Origin: Euryarchaeota archaeon UBA242
GTDB lineage: Archaea; Thermoplasmatota; Poseidoniia; Poseidoniales; Poseidoniaceae
Direction of reading: 5' to 3'
Length of the DNA: 14,289 bases
Assembly (NCBI GenBank): GCA_002499015.1
Contig: DAJY01000061.1
Coordinates: 1,176-15,464, forward strand
This document shows, one piece after another, positions 1 to 6,531 of this stretch. A program made the translations under genes and the position numbers. Every line of letters starts with the position of its first letter. Position 1 is the stretch's first letter. The notes below the pieces were generated by a model. That model was not told the origin of the DNA and made no database searches. It worked only from the letters and a program-made list of their open reading frames with translations.

Positions 1-509
1 TCAAATGCTAGTCGAGCAGCATGAGCATTTCCAAGAGTAGAATCGCCTTCCATTATGTTCAAAAATTCACCCCTAGCATATATCATTCCAAACATAGGTA
101 ATTGTAATTTATGACTTTGACGACTGACCTCACCCATTCTTTCAATCATTTCGGCTTCATTAGCACTACCAATATTTACTTGGCAGGACACACCAAGCCC
201 TCCTCTTGAAATTACTTCATCCGGATGACCAACAAGTACTTTGTTTGCGCAATCCGGACCAGCATGCCTAGTTGAAACAGATAAATGGACTACCATATTT
301 GTTTTCGTACCTTGGCAAAGATGAGAATAATGACTAACTACACCTTTTTGGGCGAGAATAACATCAACACCGGCAGAGATTAGTGCCTTTATTGTGCTTT
401 CAGTATCAACTAATCCTTCTATTGGGAAATCAGATGCACCATGATCGATTGGAATCCATACTCCTCTGCCATTCGGCAATAGTTTCTCAAGGCGTGCTGA
501 CCTATCCAT
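1..509 (-). CDS. ADH synthase / archaeal class I aldolase (5' part only)
   Basis: Partial gene running off the left edge; 169 codons are present. The product belongs to the DeoC/LacD-fold archaeal aldolases that include 2-amino-3,7-dideoxy-D-threo-hept-6-ulosonate (ADH) synthase, first step of the alternative archaeal route to 3-dehydroquinate, and archaeal fructose-bisphosphate aldolase. Seen: the family signature IPIDHGASDFPIEGL at residues 19-33, with D22 matching the catalytic Asp, then QKGVVSH (54-60), VHLSVST (74-80), and Y144 in MIYARG matching the catalytic Tyr. The Schiff-base Lys would lie beyond the window. ATG at 509 is the only in-frame ATG after the TGA at 534-536, and a GGGAG ribosome site lies a few bases upstream. 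It follows the HTH-10 gene on the same strand after a 73-bp gap. From memory of MJ0400-type sequences, ADH synthase is the better fit, but aldolase activity cannot be excluded from half a protein. Confidence 0.72.
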   Translation of the reverse strand, partial: MDRSARLEKLLPNGRGVWIPIDHGASDFPIEGLVDTESTIKALISAGVDVILAQKGVVSHYSHLCQGTKTNMVVHLSVSTRHAGPDCANKVLVGHPDEVISRGGLGVSCQVNIGSANEAEMIERMGEVSRQSHKLQLPMFGMIYARGEFLNIMEGDSTLGNAHAARLAF

Positions 510-582
510 GCCACTCCCATGAGCACCATAGAGTCAAGGTTTTGGGTGATTCTTGATTGGAAATAATTCAAGATAGTCGGAA

Positions 583-1227
583 TTAGTTCTTTCTCAATGA
601 TTCAGCAGCCCAATTCATAAGATTCGCTTCTGCTCGACTGAGATGTTCTTGCAGTGTTGAGCGGGGAATATTCATCTGTTCGGAAAGTAGTCTCAAACTA
701 GTATTTTTTGGTGTTTGGTAGTATCCTACCGAGCAAGCAGCAATAACACATTCAATTTGCTTCTTGGTGAGTAATTGTTCTAATTTTTCTTCATCATTAG
801 CCATCTCTACAATTTTCACTCGATCCGGCGGTAAAAATAATTTACAGGCTTTTAAGAAATCTGAGATTCCACTAGGAACGCCTCTAACAGTAATCTCTAT
901 TCCATCACCTCCAAATATGTAGGGGGGGAGAATATGAATATTTTGAAAACCAATAGCTGCTAAAGAGAGAGGGTGTGAATTCCAAACTACAAGATGGCCA
1001 GTATCATTCTCTTCTAAAAACGATGGTTCAAATGTTAAAAATGGAATCTTATTCAAATCTTCAGGGCCCATTCCTTCTTTAAATGTTGGAATTATTAATT
1101 GGCGAATACCCTTTTCACCTATGTTTAAATGGGCAAAAACTTCTAATTTATGGGCTACCTTAGCAATAGAAGCGTATTCTGATTTGGCAATGCTATTTGC
1201 ATGCCAAGAAATACGCGCTTCTCTCAT
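583..1227 (-). CDS. HTH-10 family (bacterio-opsin activator type) transcriptional regulator
   Basis: A 214-residue soluble protein with a C-terminal HTH-10 (Bat-type) DNA-binding domain at about residues 153-205. Visible landmarks are LTKKQIECVIAA (start of the domain), GYYQTPKNTSLRLLSEQMNI, and the recognition-helix segment RSTLQEHLSRAEANL, all typical of this archaeal family. Residues 1-150 are an alpha/beta region without a motif I can name; in relatives this part is a sensor or dimerisation region. ATG at 1227 is preceded by a GGTGA ribosome site (1231-1235) and a TATA-like TATCATTAAT at -24 to -33. The gene lies upstream of the aldolase gene on the same strand, so the two may be cotranscribed; the signal sensed is unknown. 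The family assignment is confident and the regulon is not known. Confidence 0.85.
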   Translation of the reverse strand: MREARISWHANSIAKSEYASIAKVAHKLEVFAHLNIGEKGIRQLIIPTFKEGMGPEDLNKIPFLTFEPSFLEENDTGHLVVWNSHPLSLAAIGFQNIHILPPYIFGGDGIEITVRGVPSGISDFLKACKLFLPPDRVKIVEMANDEEKLEQLLTKKQIECVIAACSVGYYQTPKNTSLRLLSEQMNIPRSTLQEHLSRAEANLMNWAAESLRKN

Positions 1228-1419
1228 AGTTCACCGAATAGGTCGTTGCTATTAATGATAATTGTTTGGTCTTTTTTTTTATTCATCTTGCTTGGTTATT
1301 AGCAGCATATACATAGCATTTTGAGAATAGGAGAAATGGATTTGTAAATGCTGCTCTCACCATCAATTGAATCATTTTAGTGGAATGTTTCAATAGTTAC
1401 CACTTTTAGAGGGGTGACT
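1228..1419. promoter_or_regulatory. Divergent promoter region between HTH-10 regulator and DUF2135-like gene
   Basis: This A+T-rich gap of about 190 bp lies between two diverging start codons. On the minus strand a TATCATTAAT box (1251-1260) and GGTGA (1231-1235) serve the regulator. On the plus strand TTCAATAG (1389-1396) lies 23 nt before ATG 1420, and GGGGTGA (1411-1417) is a ribosome-binding match. A second possible TATA (CATATACATA, 1306-1315) would give a longer leader. A run of nine T at 1272-1280 is also present. No RNA gene was recognised here. The elements are seen; their function is inferred. Confidence 0.5.
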
Positions 1420-2556
1420 ATGGAAGCCGGCGCAATGGGCATGACCCTTATTTTAGGTGGTGCATTTTTCATCGGTATCTGGGCTATATTTCTTCGCAAG
1501 GGAGCATCTGTTAATGTTAGCCATGGAATGAGTGCTGAAGGATTGCGTAATGCAAATAACACTCCTGGTTTTGGCCGAGCCAAAAATGAATTCGACCGTA
1601 AACTTGCTTTGGTCGAAGAGCGTCGTAGAAGGCGCGAAGCAATAGAAAGTCGCTTAGCGATTGATGAGAATGAGCGTTTAGCTATGGAAGAGTCTGAAAG
1701 GATTGCTAAAAAGTTGGCCGAAGAAAGAGAAAATGCAGAACGCGAGAGAATTGCTGCTATAATGGAAGCAGAACGCCTTAGTTCGGAACAAGAAGAGGCA
1801 GAACGCCTTCGCTTAGAGCAAGAAGAAGCAGATAGAATCGCACGTGAAAAAGAAGAAGCACGTTTAGCATCAGAAAGAGAAACTCTACGTCAAAAAGAAA
1901 TGGCTGATGCAGAAAAACTGAGATTAAAAGAAATTAAGAAGGCTGCAAAGCAACAAGAACTAGAATCACGCGAAGCAGCACAGCGAGCAATGTCAGAATT
2001 ACAGGAGAGATTAGCACGTGAAGGGGCTCGTTCTTCAGATGTACAAGTCTCATTAATGTGGAATAATTACAATGATCTAGATTTGCATATCGTTTGTCCT
2101 AGTGGTGAGCGCATACATGGCGGAAATAAGATTTCTAATTGTGGTGGAGAACTCGATGTTGATGCAAATGTAAGGGCTGAAACCAAGAAGCCTGTTGAAA
2201 ATGTCGTATGGCCTGAAGGTAAAGCACCAGCCGGAGTATACCAAGTCTATGTTCACCATTACAAGAAACATGCAAAACGCCGTACAAGAGATCCAACAAA
2301 GTTCCAAATTATTTCTTCAAATGGAGGGGAACTTATGGAATATAATGGTTCATTGACTCACGGAGACCCAATCAAGTTAGTTTGTGAATTCAAGGTTGCA
2401 ACCCCTGAAGAAAGGGCCGCTAGGAAGAGAGAGTTGGAAGAGCAATTAGAAGCCGTAAATAATCTCGAAACAGATGCTGAAGAATCAGATTCAGAAACTG
2501 AAGGTGTTCCTAGCATGCCCGATTTAGATGCATTATCTGAAGAGTTGAAAGATTGA
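1420..2556 (+). CDS. Membrane-anchored coiled-coil protein with DUF2135-like domain
   Basis: A 378-residue protein of unknown function. An N-terminal membrane helix (about residues 5-25) is followed by Arg-Lys, so the rest is probably cytoplasmic by the positive-inside rule. A long, highly charged Glu/Arg/Lys/Ala coiled coil spans about 55-205, part of it as 10-residue repeats. A beta-rich globular domain follows at about 206-327, with WNNYNDLDLHIVCPSGERI, GNKISNCGGELDVDAN and the PVENVVWPEGKAPAGVYQVY segment. This pattern resembles DUF2135/YfaP-like modules, which are usually associated with envelope or multi-protein assemblies. The tail (330-378) is acidic. A GTG six bases earlier (1414) is in frame, but GGGGTGA at 1411-1417 and a TTCAATAG box fit ATG 1420 better. 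TolA-like or scaffold roles are only guesses from the architecture. Confidence 0.8.
   Translation: MEAGAMGMTLILGGAFFIGIWAIFLRKGASVNVSHGMSAEGLRNANNTPGFGRAKNEFDRKLALVEERRRRREAIESRLAIDENERLAMEESERIAKKLAEERENAERERIAAIMEAERLSSEQEEAERLRLEQEEADRIAREKEEARLASERETLRQKEMADAEKLRLKEIKKAAKQQELESREAAQRAMSELQERLAREGARSSDVQVSLMWNNYNDLDLHIVCPSGERIHGGNKISNCGGELDVDANVRAETKKPVENVVWPEGKAPAGVYQVYVHHYKKHAKRRTRDPTKFQIISSNGGELMEYNGSLTHGDPIKLVCEFKVATPEERAARKRELEEQLEAVNNLETDAEESDSETEGVPSMPDLDALSEELKD
1768..1881 (+). repeat. 30-bp tandem repeat inside the coiled-coil coding region
   Basis: There are three 30-bp units, at 1768-1797, 1798-1827 and 1828-1857, plus a partial fourth to about 1881. They encode AERLSSEQEE, AERLRLEQEE, ADRIAREKEE and ARLASERE. 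The first two units share GCAGAACGCCTT and a GAACAAGAAGA-type end almost exactly, while later units have drifted. The period is a whole number of codons, so expansion or contraction would keep frame and only change coiled-coil length. Confidence 0.75.
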
Positions 2557-2571
2557 AACAAAGTAGGCTAA

Positions 2572-2715
2572 CTGCCCGAAAAAGATGACACGCAGGTCAA
2601 AATTAACATCGATCGTATTGGTGACTATATCCAAGACAGTGTTTGGATTCAAACTCGTAACGTCGAAAGCCTTGCTGGTAAGCTTATTCCGTTTTTACCT
2701 ACCTCAAATAATTGA
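2572..2715 (+). CDS. Possible small coding stretch without a standard start codon
   Basis: An open stretch of 47 codons reads LPEKDDTQVKINIDRIGDY, then IQDSVWIQTRNVESLAGK, then LIPFLPTSNN, and ends in TGA. Its codons are strongly of the purine-N-pyrimidine type (for example AAC ATC GAT, ATT GGT GAC, GAC AGT GTT), which is typical of real coding DNA. It lies in the same frame as the preceding gene, separated by that gene's TGA (2554-2556) and a TAA (2569-2571). No ATG, GTG or TTG opens it; the first codon after the TAA is CTG. It could be a small protein using CTG, a readthrough extension of the upstream protein, or the remnant of a gene that lost its start. The INIDRIGDYIQDSV segment resembles short beta-repeat tails seen in some archaeal and bacterial proteins, but I cannot name a family. 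Confidence 0.35.
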   Translation: MPEKDDTQVKINIDRIGDYIQDSVWIQTRNVESLAGKLIPFLPTSNN

Positions 2716-2806
2716 TTAGTAGTGTATTTTTCCTAGAACAAAAAGTAATTCATTGATTGGAATTAATTCCAAACTTGAATCTATTAATTCACTTTAGTGG
2801 AAACTC
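2716..2806. terminator. Convergent 3' region between the small ORF and purP
   Basis: This A+T-rich 91-bp gap separates convergent transcripts. On the plus strand TGTATTTTTCCT (about 2723-2734) is a T-rich stretch of the sort that ends archaeal transcripts. On the minus strand the complement of AGAACAAAAAG gives a short T-run. An imperfect dyad, GGAATTAATTCC (2759-2770), is a perfect 12-bp palindrome without a loop. No strong stem-loop is needed for archaeal termination, so the assignment rests on T-tracts and convergence. Confidence 0.35.
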
Positions 2807-3919
2807 TCAAGACAAAATTTTGAGTAATGTTCCATCAGCGATAGACTTTTTGATGGAGCGAGCGATTCTTCTTCCAGTGGACATGAATGGTTCATTGATA
2901 TCCGAATACGGTGAACCTCCAATGAAGGGGTTTGATCCTGCGACTATTCTTGCACTGATTTCAAAGACTTTGAATTCAAGTTGGTCTGTAACAATTGTTT
3001 CAAGACAAAATGGTCCGATCATTCCCTTTGACCCTTCTTCTAGTTCAAATGATGCAGAAACAGTTCCCTCAGCCATTTCAAAAGCGCGTGGAAGTAATGA
3101 TTCACGAATTACAACAGGTTGGTTACCAGTTACTACGAATGAAGGCTCTAGTCCATTTTCTCTCAAATCTCCAAGAGATCCTAACTTGTAAAATTCATCA
3201 ACATTTGCTTCATCTCTTCTATCCATACTCAATAATTCAAGTCGACCAAGATTTTTTCCAGCGTGACTTCCTCGTCCCTGAACTTGGAATCCATCAGTTG
3301 CGGTTGGATCAAAGAAGAAGTGGAGATAATATCTGCACCCCAATGCATATTCTTGAATTGTAAACTCACCTTCTAAATCGGCGTTCCTACGGAAATCTCT
3401 GTAATCTCTTGCGATAAAGTACCCTCTTCCACCCTTTGCTCCAGCGTATTTGACTATAACAGGACCATCGATGTCGTGAGGGTCATTGTAGACCTTTGGC
3501 ATTGTACAGCCGCCTGCTTCTAGCCATTGACGCTGTCTTTCACGGCTACTTTCCCAATGTAATATTCCTCTATTACCAAATGTTGGAACTTGTAAAGACC
3601 TAAAGTTCGATGAGCCGAGATATTCGACAAGTGAACCATGAGGTATTATCACAACATTTCTTTTGCGAAACCATTCAGCATAATCTAGCATTTCTCTATA
3701 ATCTTCGAGCATTAGCCATTCATCTGGTTCTGCACCTGGGAATGCTTTGTAATAACGGCGTCTGTTCTCACCGACGGCAATTCCTAATGTTTTGAAACCC
3801 TCAAGGCGAGCCCCATGAAGAATTTGTAATGAAGAATGAGAAGCAACCACTCCGATTGTGATTTGACTTGGGTCATAGTCGGCCAGCCATGTTGCCAGTG
3901 TATTGGAATCTACGCCCAT
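2807..3919 (-). CDS. purP: PurP, formate-dependent FAICAR synthetase
   Basis: Catalyses ATP- and formate-dependent formylation of AICAR to FAICAR (EC 6.3.4.23), the penultimate step of archaeal purine synthesis, replacing the folate-dependent PurH activity. The 370-residue protein matches archaeal PurP along its length. The pre-ATP-grasp segment SHSSLQILHGARLEGF is at 27-42, IPHGS at 92-96, FGNRGILHWE at 114-123, and the ATP-binding loop VKYAGAKGGRGYF at 156-168. The C-terminal part carries VIRESLLPRAFEM, GMIGPFCLE and FEISARIVAGSN. The frame stays open to an ATG at 4045, but the extra 42 residues have no counterpart in the family. ATG 3919 gives the usual N-terminus and has a CATATAGG box at -23 to -30, fitting a leaderless transcript. 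It is a stand-alone gene here, divergent from tryptophan dioxygenase. Confidence 0.95.
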   Translation of the reverse strand: MGVDSNTLATWLADYDPSQITIGVVASHSSLQILHGARLEGFKTLGIAVGENRRRYYKAFPGAEPDEWLMLEDYREMLDYAEWFRKRNVVIIPHGSLVEYLGSSNFRSLQVPTFGNRGILHWESSRERQRQWLEAGGCTMPKVYNDPHDIDGPVIVKYAGAKGGRGYFIARDYRDFRRNADLEGEFTIQEYALGCRYYLHFFFDPTATDGFQVQGRGSHAGKNLGRLELLSMDRRDEANVDEFYKLGSLGDLRENGLEPSFVVTGNQPVVIRESLLPRAFEMAEGTVSASFELEEGSKGMIGPFCLETIVTDQLEFKVFEISARIVAGSNPFIGGSPYSDINEPFMSTGRRIARSIKKSIADGTLLKILS

Positions 3920-3939
3920 GTTGAGGGGTTTAGTATTCC

Positions 3940-3950
3940 CCCTATATGCG
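3940..3950 (-). promoter_or_regulatory. TATA-like box for leaderless purP transcript
   Basis: Read on the minus strand, CGCATATAGGG lies with its TATA core 23-30 nt upstream of the purP ATG at 3919. That is the spacing at which archaeal transcription would start at or next to the start codon. No ribosome-binding match lies between box and ATG, which agrees with leaderless translation and with choosing ATG 3919 over the upstream ATG. Confidence 0.5.
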
Positions 3951-4045
3951 TTATCCCAAATAAATGTATAAGAGTAATAATGGAGGTAATCCATTAACAC
4001 ACAACTTTTTTTCAAGTCTTTGCGTTGCAATAAATTATTTTCCAA

Positions 4046-4104
4046 TAGTCACTAATCAAAGTAATCGGGTGAACAATTCAAAGGCTTGATACCAATCGCC
4101 AACC
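4046..4104 (+). promoter_or_regulatory. Promoter region of tryptophan 2,3-dioxygenase
   Basis: The start codon at 4105 has no ribosome-binding match in front. TTCAAAGG at 4077-4084 ends 20 nt upstream of the ATG, close to the position expected of a TATA element for a leaderless message and similar to elements before ctaA and the DUF2135-like gene. GGGTGA at 4068-4073 is too far upstream to act as a ribosome site for ATG 4105. The region is part of the 185-bp divergent gap with purP. Confidence 0.35.
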
Positions 4105-5196
4105 ATGGTAGAGGACAAACCAGCATCAAGGATGACCTACGGGGGATATCTTCGTATAGAGGAACTTTTGAAATTACAAGGTGGACCACAAGGATATTCT
4201 CCGGCTCCATGCAATAATGAATTACATTTTATTATAGTCCACCAATCATTTGAATTATGGTTTAAATTGGTGCTAAGAGAACTTAAAGAAGCATACCAAT
4301 TACTTTCAGAAAGTAGTGTCGATGAACAATCAATCCCTCAAATAGTTCATCATTTTGATAGAGTTACTACAATTATGAATTTGATGTCTCATCAATGGGA
4401 TGTAATGCAAACTCTTGATCCTCAAGAATTTTTGGCATTCCGTGATAGACTAGGAACTTCATCCGGATTTGAATCTTGGCAGATGAGGGAGTTAGAAGTA
4501 ATTCTAGGTTTGGATAATTCTCAACGAATGGGTGGAATGGACCCATTGGCACACATGAAAAAATTAGTTGGTGAAGGCAAAGTCAGTCAAGAAGTGTTTG
4601 ACAACTTCGAGGAGGTCTCATCTCGTCCATCACTCAATGATGTACTAACAGATTGGTTAGGACGCACACCTATCAACGGTTCAATTTATTCCGATGCTGA
4701 TGACGATGAAATTATTTCGCAATTCATAGAAGGGCATATTGGGGCAATGACAGAGCATGGAGAGTCAGTAATATCTCACATTGTTGCAATTGGCCATGGT
4801 GAAGAAGAACCGGTCAGGGCAAGAATAGAAGCCGGAATTGATGGTGCTCGTTCGTTCTTAATGCCAGATGGGGAAATAAATAGAAGTAGGGCAGGTTTGT
4901 TATTCATTGAATCATACCGTGAATTGCCTCTACTTGCATGGCCAAGAAAATTAATTGATAGCGTAGTAGAGTTAGAACAATCAATGCTATTGTTCCGTTC
5001 TCATCATGCAAGAATGGTGGAAAGAATGATTGGAAGAAGAATGGGAACTGGTGGCTCCAGTGGTGTTGATTATCTTGATGCTACTCTCAAATACAGAATT
5101 TTTGTTGATCTTTGGTCAGTTCGTACATTATTGGTAAAGCGAGACGCTTTGCCGGATGTAAAGAACTTAGAATTCTATGGCTTTGCTCAGTCTTGA
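4105..5196 (+). CDS. kynA: Tryptophan 2,3-dioxygenase
   Basis: Heme enzyme that opens the indole ring of L-tryptophan with O2 to give N-formylkynurenine, the first step of the kynurenine pathway (EC 1.13.11.11). Seen in the 363-residue product: MTYGGYLRIEELL at 10-22, FIIVHQSFELWFKL at 42-55 with H46 as the active-site distal His, then FRDRLGTSSGFESWQMRE with the substrate-binding Arg region. The C-terminal signature HHARMVERMIG carries H301, aligned with the axial heme ligand, and GTGGSSG is at 314-320. The length lies between bacterial (about 280-300) and animal (about 400) enzymes. ATG 4105 is used; ATG at codon 10 is a possible later start. Neighbours are purP (divergent) and rpoK (convergent, 17-bp gap), so no kynurenine-pathway gene is adjacent. 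The enzyme is uncommon in archaea, and acquisition from bacteria is a reasonable but untested inference. Confidence 0.93.
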   Translation: MVEDKPASRMTYGGYLRIEELLKLQGGPQGYSPAPCNNELHFIIVHQSFELWFKLVLRELKEAYQLLSESSVDEQSIPQIVHHFDRVTTIMNLMSHQWDVMQTLDPQEFLAFRDRLGTSSGFESWQMRELEVILGLDNSQRMGGMDPLAHMKKLVGEGKVSQEVFDNFEEVSSRPSLNDVLTDWLGRTPINGSIYSDADDDEIISQFIEGHIGAMTEHGESVISHIVAIGHGEEEPVRARIEAGIDGARSFLMPDGEINRSRAGLLFIESYRELPLLAWPRKLIDSVVELEQSMLLFRSHHARMVERMIGRRMGTGGSSGVDYLDATLKYRIFVDLWSVRTLLVKRDALPDVKNLEFYGFAQS

Positions 5197-5213
5197 GCAA
5201 TAATCATTGACAA

Positions 5214-5468
5214 TCAATCTAAGTGAGGGTCAATATCGATTGGGATTAATTCGTGGTCGTATTCATACAGAGCAATCTTTAGAGGGTCTAATACGAAACG
5301 AACTGAAGCTTCTTCCAATCCATAAAGAGTAATTAATTCTTGTCGAAAAGCCTCACGAAGAACTTCTTCGGAAGCGAATAGCGGGGCACCCATTCCAATT
5401 TGTAGTGCCCGAGCACCAATAATTCTAGCTCGTTCAAAACGTGTATGTTTTCGGGCTGGTTTTACCAT
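5214..5468 (-). CDS. rpoK: RNA polymerase subunit K (Rpo6, Rpb6 homologue)
   Basis: Small core subunit that helps assemble and clamp the archaeal RNA polymerase, equivalent to eukaryotic Rpb6 and bacterial omega. The 84-residue protein shows the family signature TRFERARIIGARALQIGMGAP at about residues 9-29, the C-terminal part DPLKIALYEYDHELIPIDI, and an additional 25-residue segment between them (ASEEVLREAFRQEL...). That insert makes it longer than minimal archaeal RpoK proteins of about 55-60 residues. ATG 5468 has an AGGTG ribosome site 8 nt upstream (5477-5481). The gene is 87 bp downstream of the thioredoxin-like gene on the same strand and ends 17 bp from the end of the dioxygenase gene. 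Its own promoter is likely, see the upstream region. Confidence 0.9.
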   Translation of the reverse strand: MVKPARKHTRFERARIIGARALQIGMGAPLFASEEVLREAFRQELITLYGLEEASVRFVLDPLKIALYEYDHELIPIDIDPHLD

Positions 5469-5555
5469 TTTAATGACACCTACGAGCGAACTCGCATTCG
5501 TGGGCTACTGCCTTCTCTTTTTGAACCTACCCCCGAATGGCGCTTCAATAAAGAT
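5469..5555 (-). promoter_or_regulatory. rpoK upstream region: TATA-like element, small hairpin, ribosome site
   Basis: Read on the minus strand, TTCAAAAAGAG (5515-5525) lies 48-57 nt before the rpoK ATG, which would give a leader of roughly 25 nt. That leader contains an AGGTG ribosome site at 5477-5481. Between them the 20-nt stretch 5482-5501 can fold as an imperfect hairpin: ACGA and GCGA pair with TCGC and TCGT around a 2-nt loop with a 2-nt bulge. It may only be the end of the thioredoxin-like transcript. The elements are seen; the roles are inferred. Confidence 0.35.
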
Positions 5556-6479
5556 TCATTCTTGCTCAAGAATTGATTGCTTCGGGGGCTTTGTTTCCTT
5601 TACCCAGAGTATTATTGCGGGAGTGATTAATATCAGCATTATCACAAACCATATCGCTGCATAGTGGGCTGAATTAGAAGTTTCTATTTGAGTTTTAACT
5701 TCATTAGAATCCTCATTGAATTCCATATTGGTCGCAGTTTCATCACTATATGATTGCAGTTGTGGAGAGCCATTGTTTTCCAATATGAAAATTAGCCGAC
5801 CACTCCAATTTTGCAGTAAGCCAGTGATATTAACTCCTTCATCGCTGGAGATATTTGGATCTTTCAAATCGATCGTAACAGAATCAGATGCTAGATATTG
5901 GTGAGTGAAATTCCTGCTTTCATGTGGTGTAGAATCCAATCTCCAAATGGTCAGTTTTTGACCAGAGGAATGGTTCCAACGAATAGTACCATTTTTCAAT
6001 ACCACATCGCTGAGGCTATTATTTAGCAAACCTGTATGGTTGTTGAGGGATTGATTCAAATCGAGAGATTGACTCGAACCGGTAAGTAATCCATTGCCAT
6101 CAATTACTAAACTTGGAATAAATAATAATCTAAATTTATCATCGAATCTCAATTTTGAATAATTAAGATAAGTATAGTCTTCAACCGAAGCATGATGCTG
6201 AAGAATAACGGTATCAGTGCGATTCATCATTGCTAAGTTCTCTTCAACAATTTGACAAGGTTCACACCAATCAGCACCAAAATATTCCACAATATGCTCG
6301 CTTTCAGTTGCTTGACATTCTAGTGATTGTTGATAGCACGAATAATCAATATATTGAACCGCGATAATATTGCCATCATCTATAACCTCTCCATTTTGTG
6401 AAGATGTATTTACTATAGTGATTGGTAGCAATAGAAAAATTGCAATCCACAACAAAACCCGCCCCCTACTATCGGCCAT
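5556..6479 (-). CDS. Secreted, membrane-anchored thioredoxin-fold protein (WCEPC)
   Basis: A 307-residue protein with a hydrophobic N-terminal signal or anchor (about 7-24) and an extracytoplasmic thioredoxin-like domain. The domain carries the redox motif WCEPC at 71-75 (in EYFGADWCEPCQIVEENL) and a cis-Pro-like IPSLVIDG at about 121-128. A roughly 130-residue region rich in Asn-X-Ser/Thr sequons follows, then a C-terminal membrane helix (about 273-293) with a Lys-rich cytoplasmic end. Two further Cys sit near residues 48 and 55. ATG 6479 is chosen; a TTG two codons earlier (6485) is less likely. It diverges from ctaA across a 52-bp gap. It probably keeps or forms disulfides, or reduces copper-ligand Cys, during cytochrome oxidase assembly. 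That role is inferred from context only; a general extracytoplasmic thiol oxidoreductase is the alternative. Confidence 0.8.
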   Translation of the reverse strand: MADSRGRVLLWIAIFLLLPITIVNTSSQNGEVIDDGNIIAVQYIDYSCYQQSLECQATESEHIVEYFGADWCEPCQIVEENLAMMNRTDTVILQHHASVEDYTYLNYSKLRFDDKFRLLFIPSLVIDGNGLLTGSSQSLDLNQSLNNHTGLLNNSLSDVVLKNGTIRWNHSSGQKLTIWRLDSTPHESRNFTHQYLASDSVTIDLKDPNISSDEGVNITGLLQNWSGRLIFILENNGSPQLQSYSDETATNMEFNEDSNEVKTQIETSNSAHYAAIWFVIMLILITPAIILWVKETKPPKQSILEQE

Positions 6480-6531
6480 TAACAAGCGCTATGGGAATGT
6501 GTTCAAAAGGGGTCTGCAACAGGCTTCAAGC
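6480..6531. promoter_or_regulatory. Compact bidirectional promoter of thioredoxin-like gene and ctaA
   Basis: Only 52 bp separate ATG 6479 (minus) from ATG 6532 (plus). A single TATA-like TTCAAAAG at 6502-6509 sits in the exact centre: 22 nt lie between it and each start codon. On the minus strand it reads CTTTTGAA. Both distances match a TATA box driving a leaderless message, and neither start has a convincing ribosome site. The arrangement suggests that one element sets transcription in both directions; function is inferred. Confidence 0.5.

Noticed and set aside
2585..2719. 44-codon ORF with ATG at 2585
   Set aside because: Codon pattern is not coding-like, while the overlapping frame at 2572-2715 shows strong purine-N-pyrimidine bias.
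2757..3363. Plus-strand ORFs opposite purP
   Set aside because: They are antisense to a clear enzyme gene, with no recognisable domain, no ribosome site and implausible sequence.
3920..4045. N-terminal extension of purP to an ATG at 4045 (42 extra residues)
   Set aside because: The added residues do not match PurP proteins, and the TATA-like box at 3942-3949 lies inside this stretch at the right distance for ATG 3919.
6370..6531. Upstream extension of ctaA overlapping the divergent thioredoxin-like gene
   Set aside because: It would overlap the 5' end of a well-supported gene, has no family match, and the protein's first helix begins just after ATG 6532.
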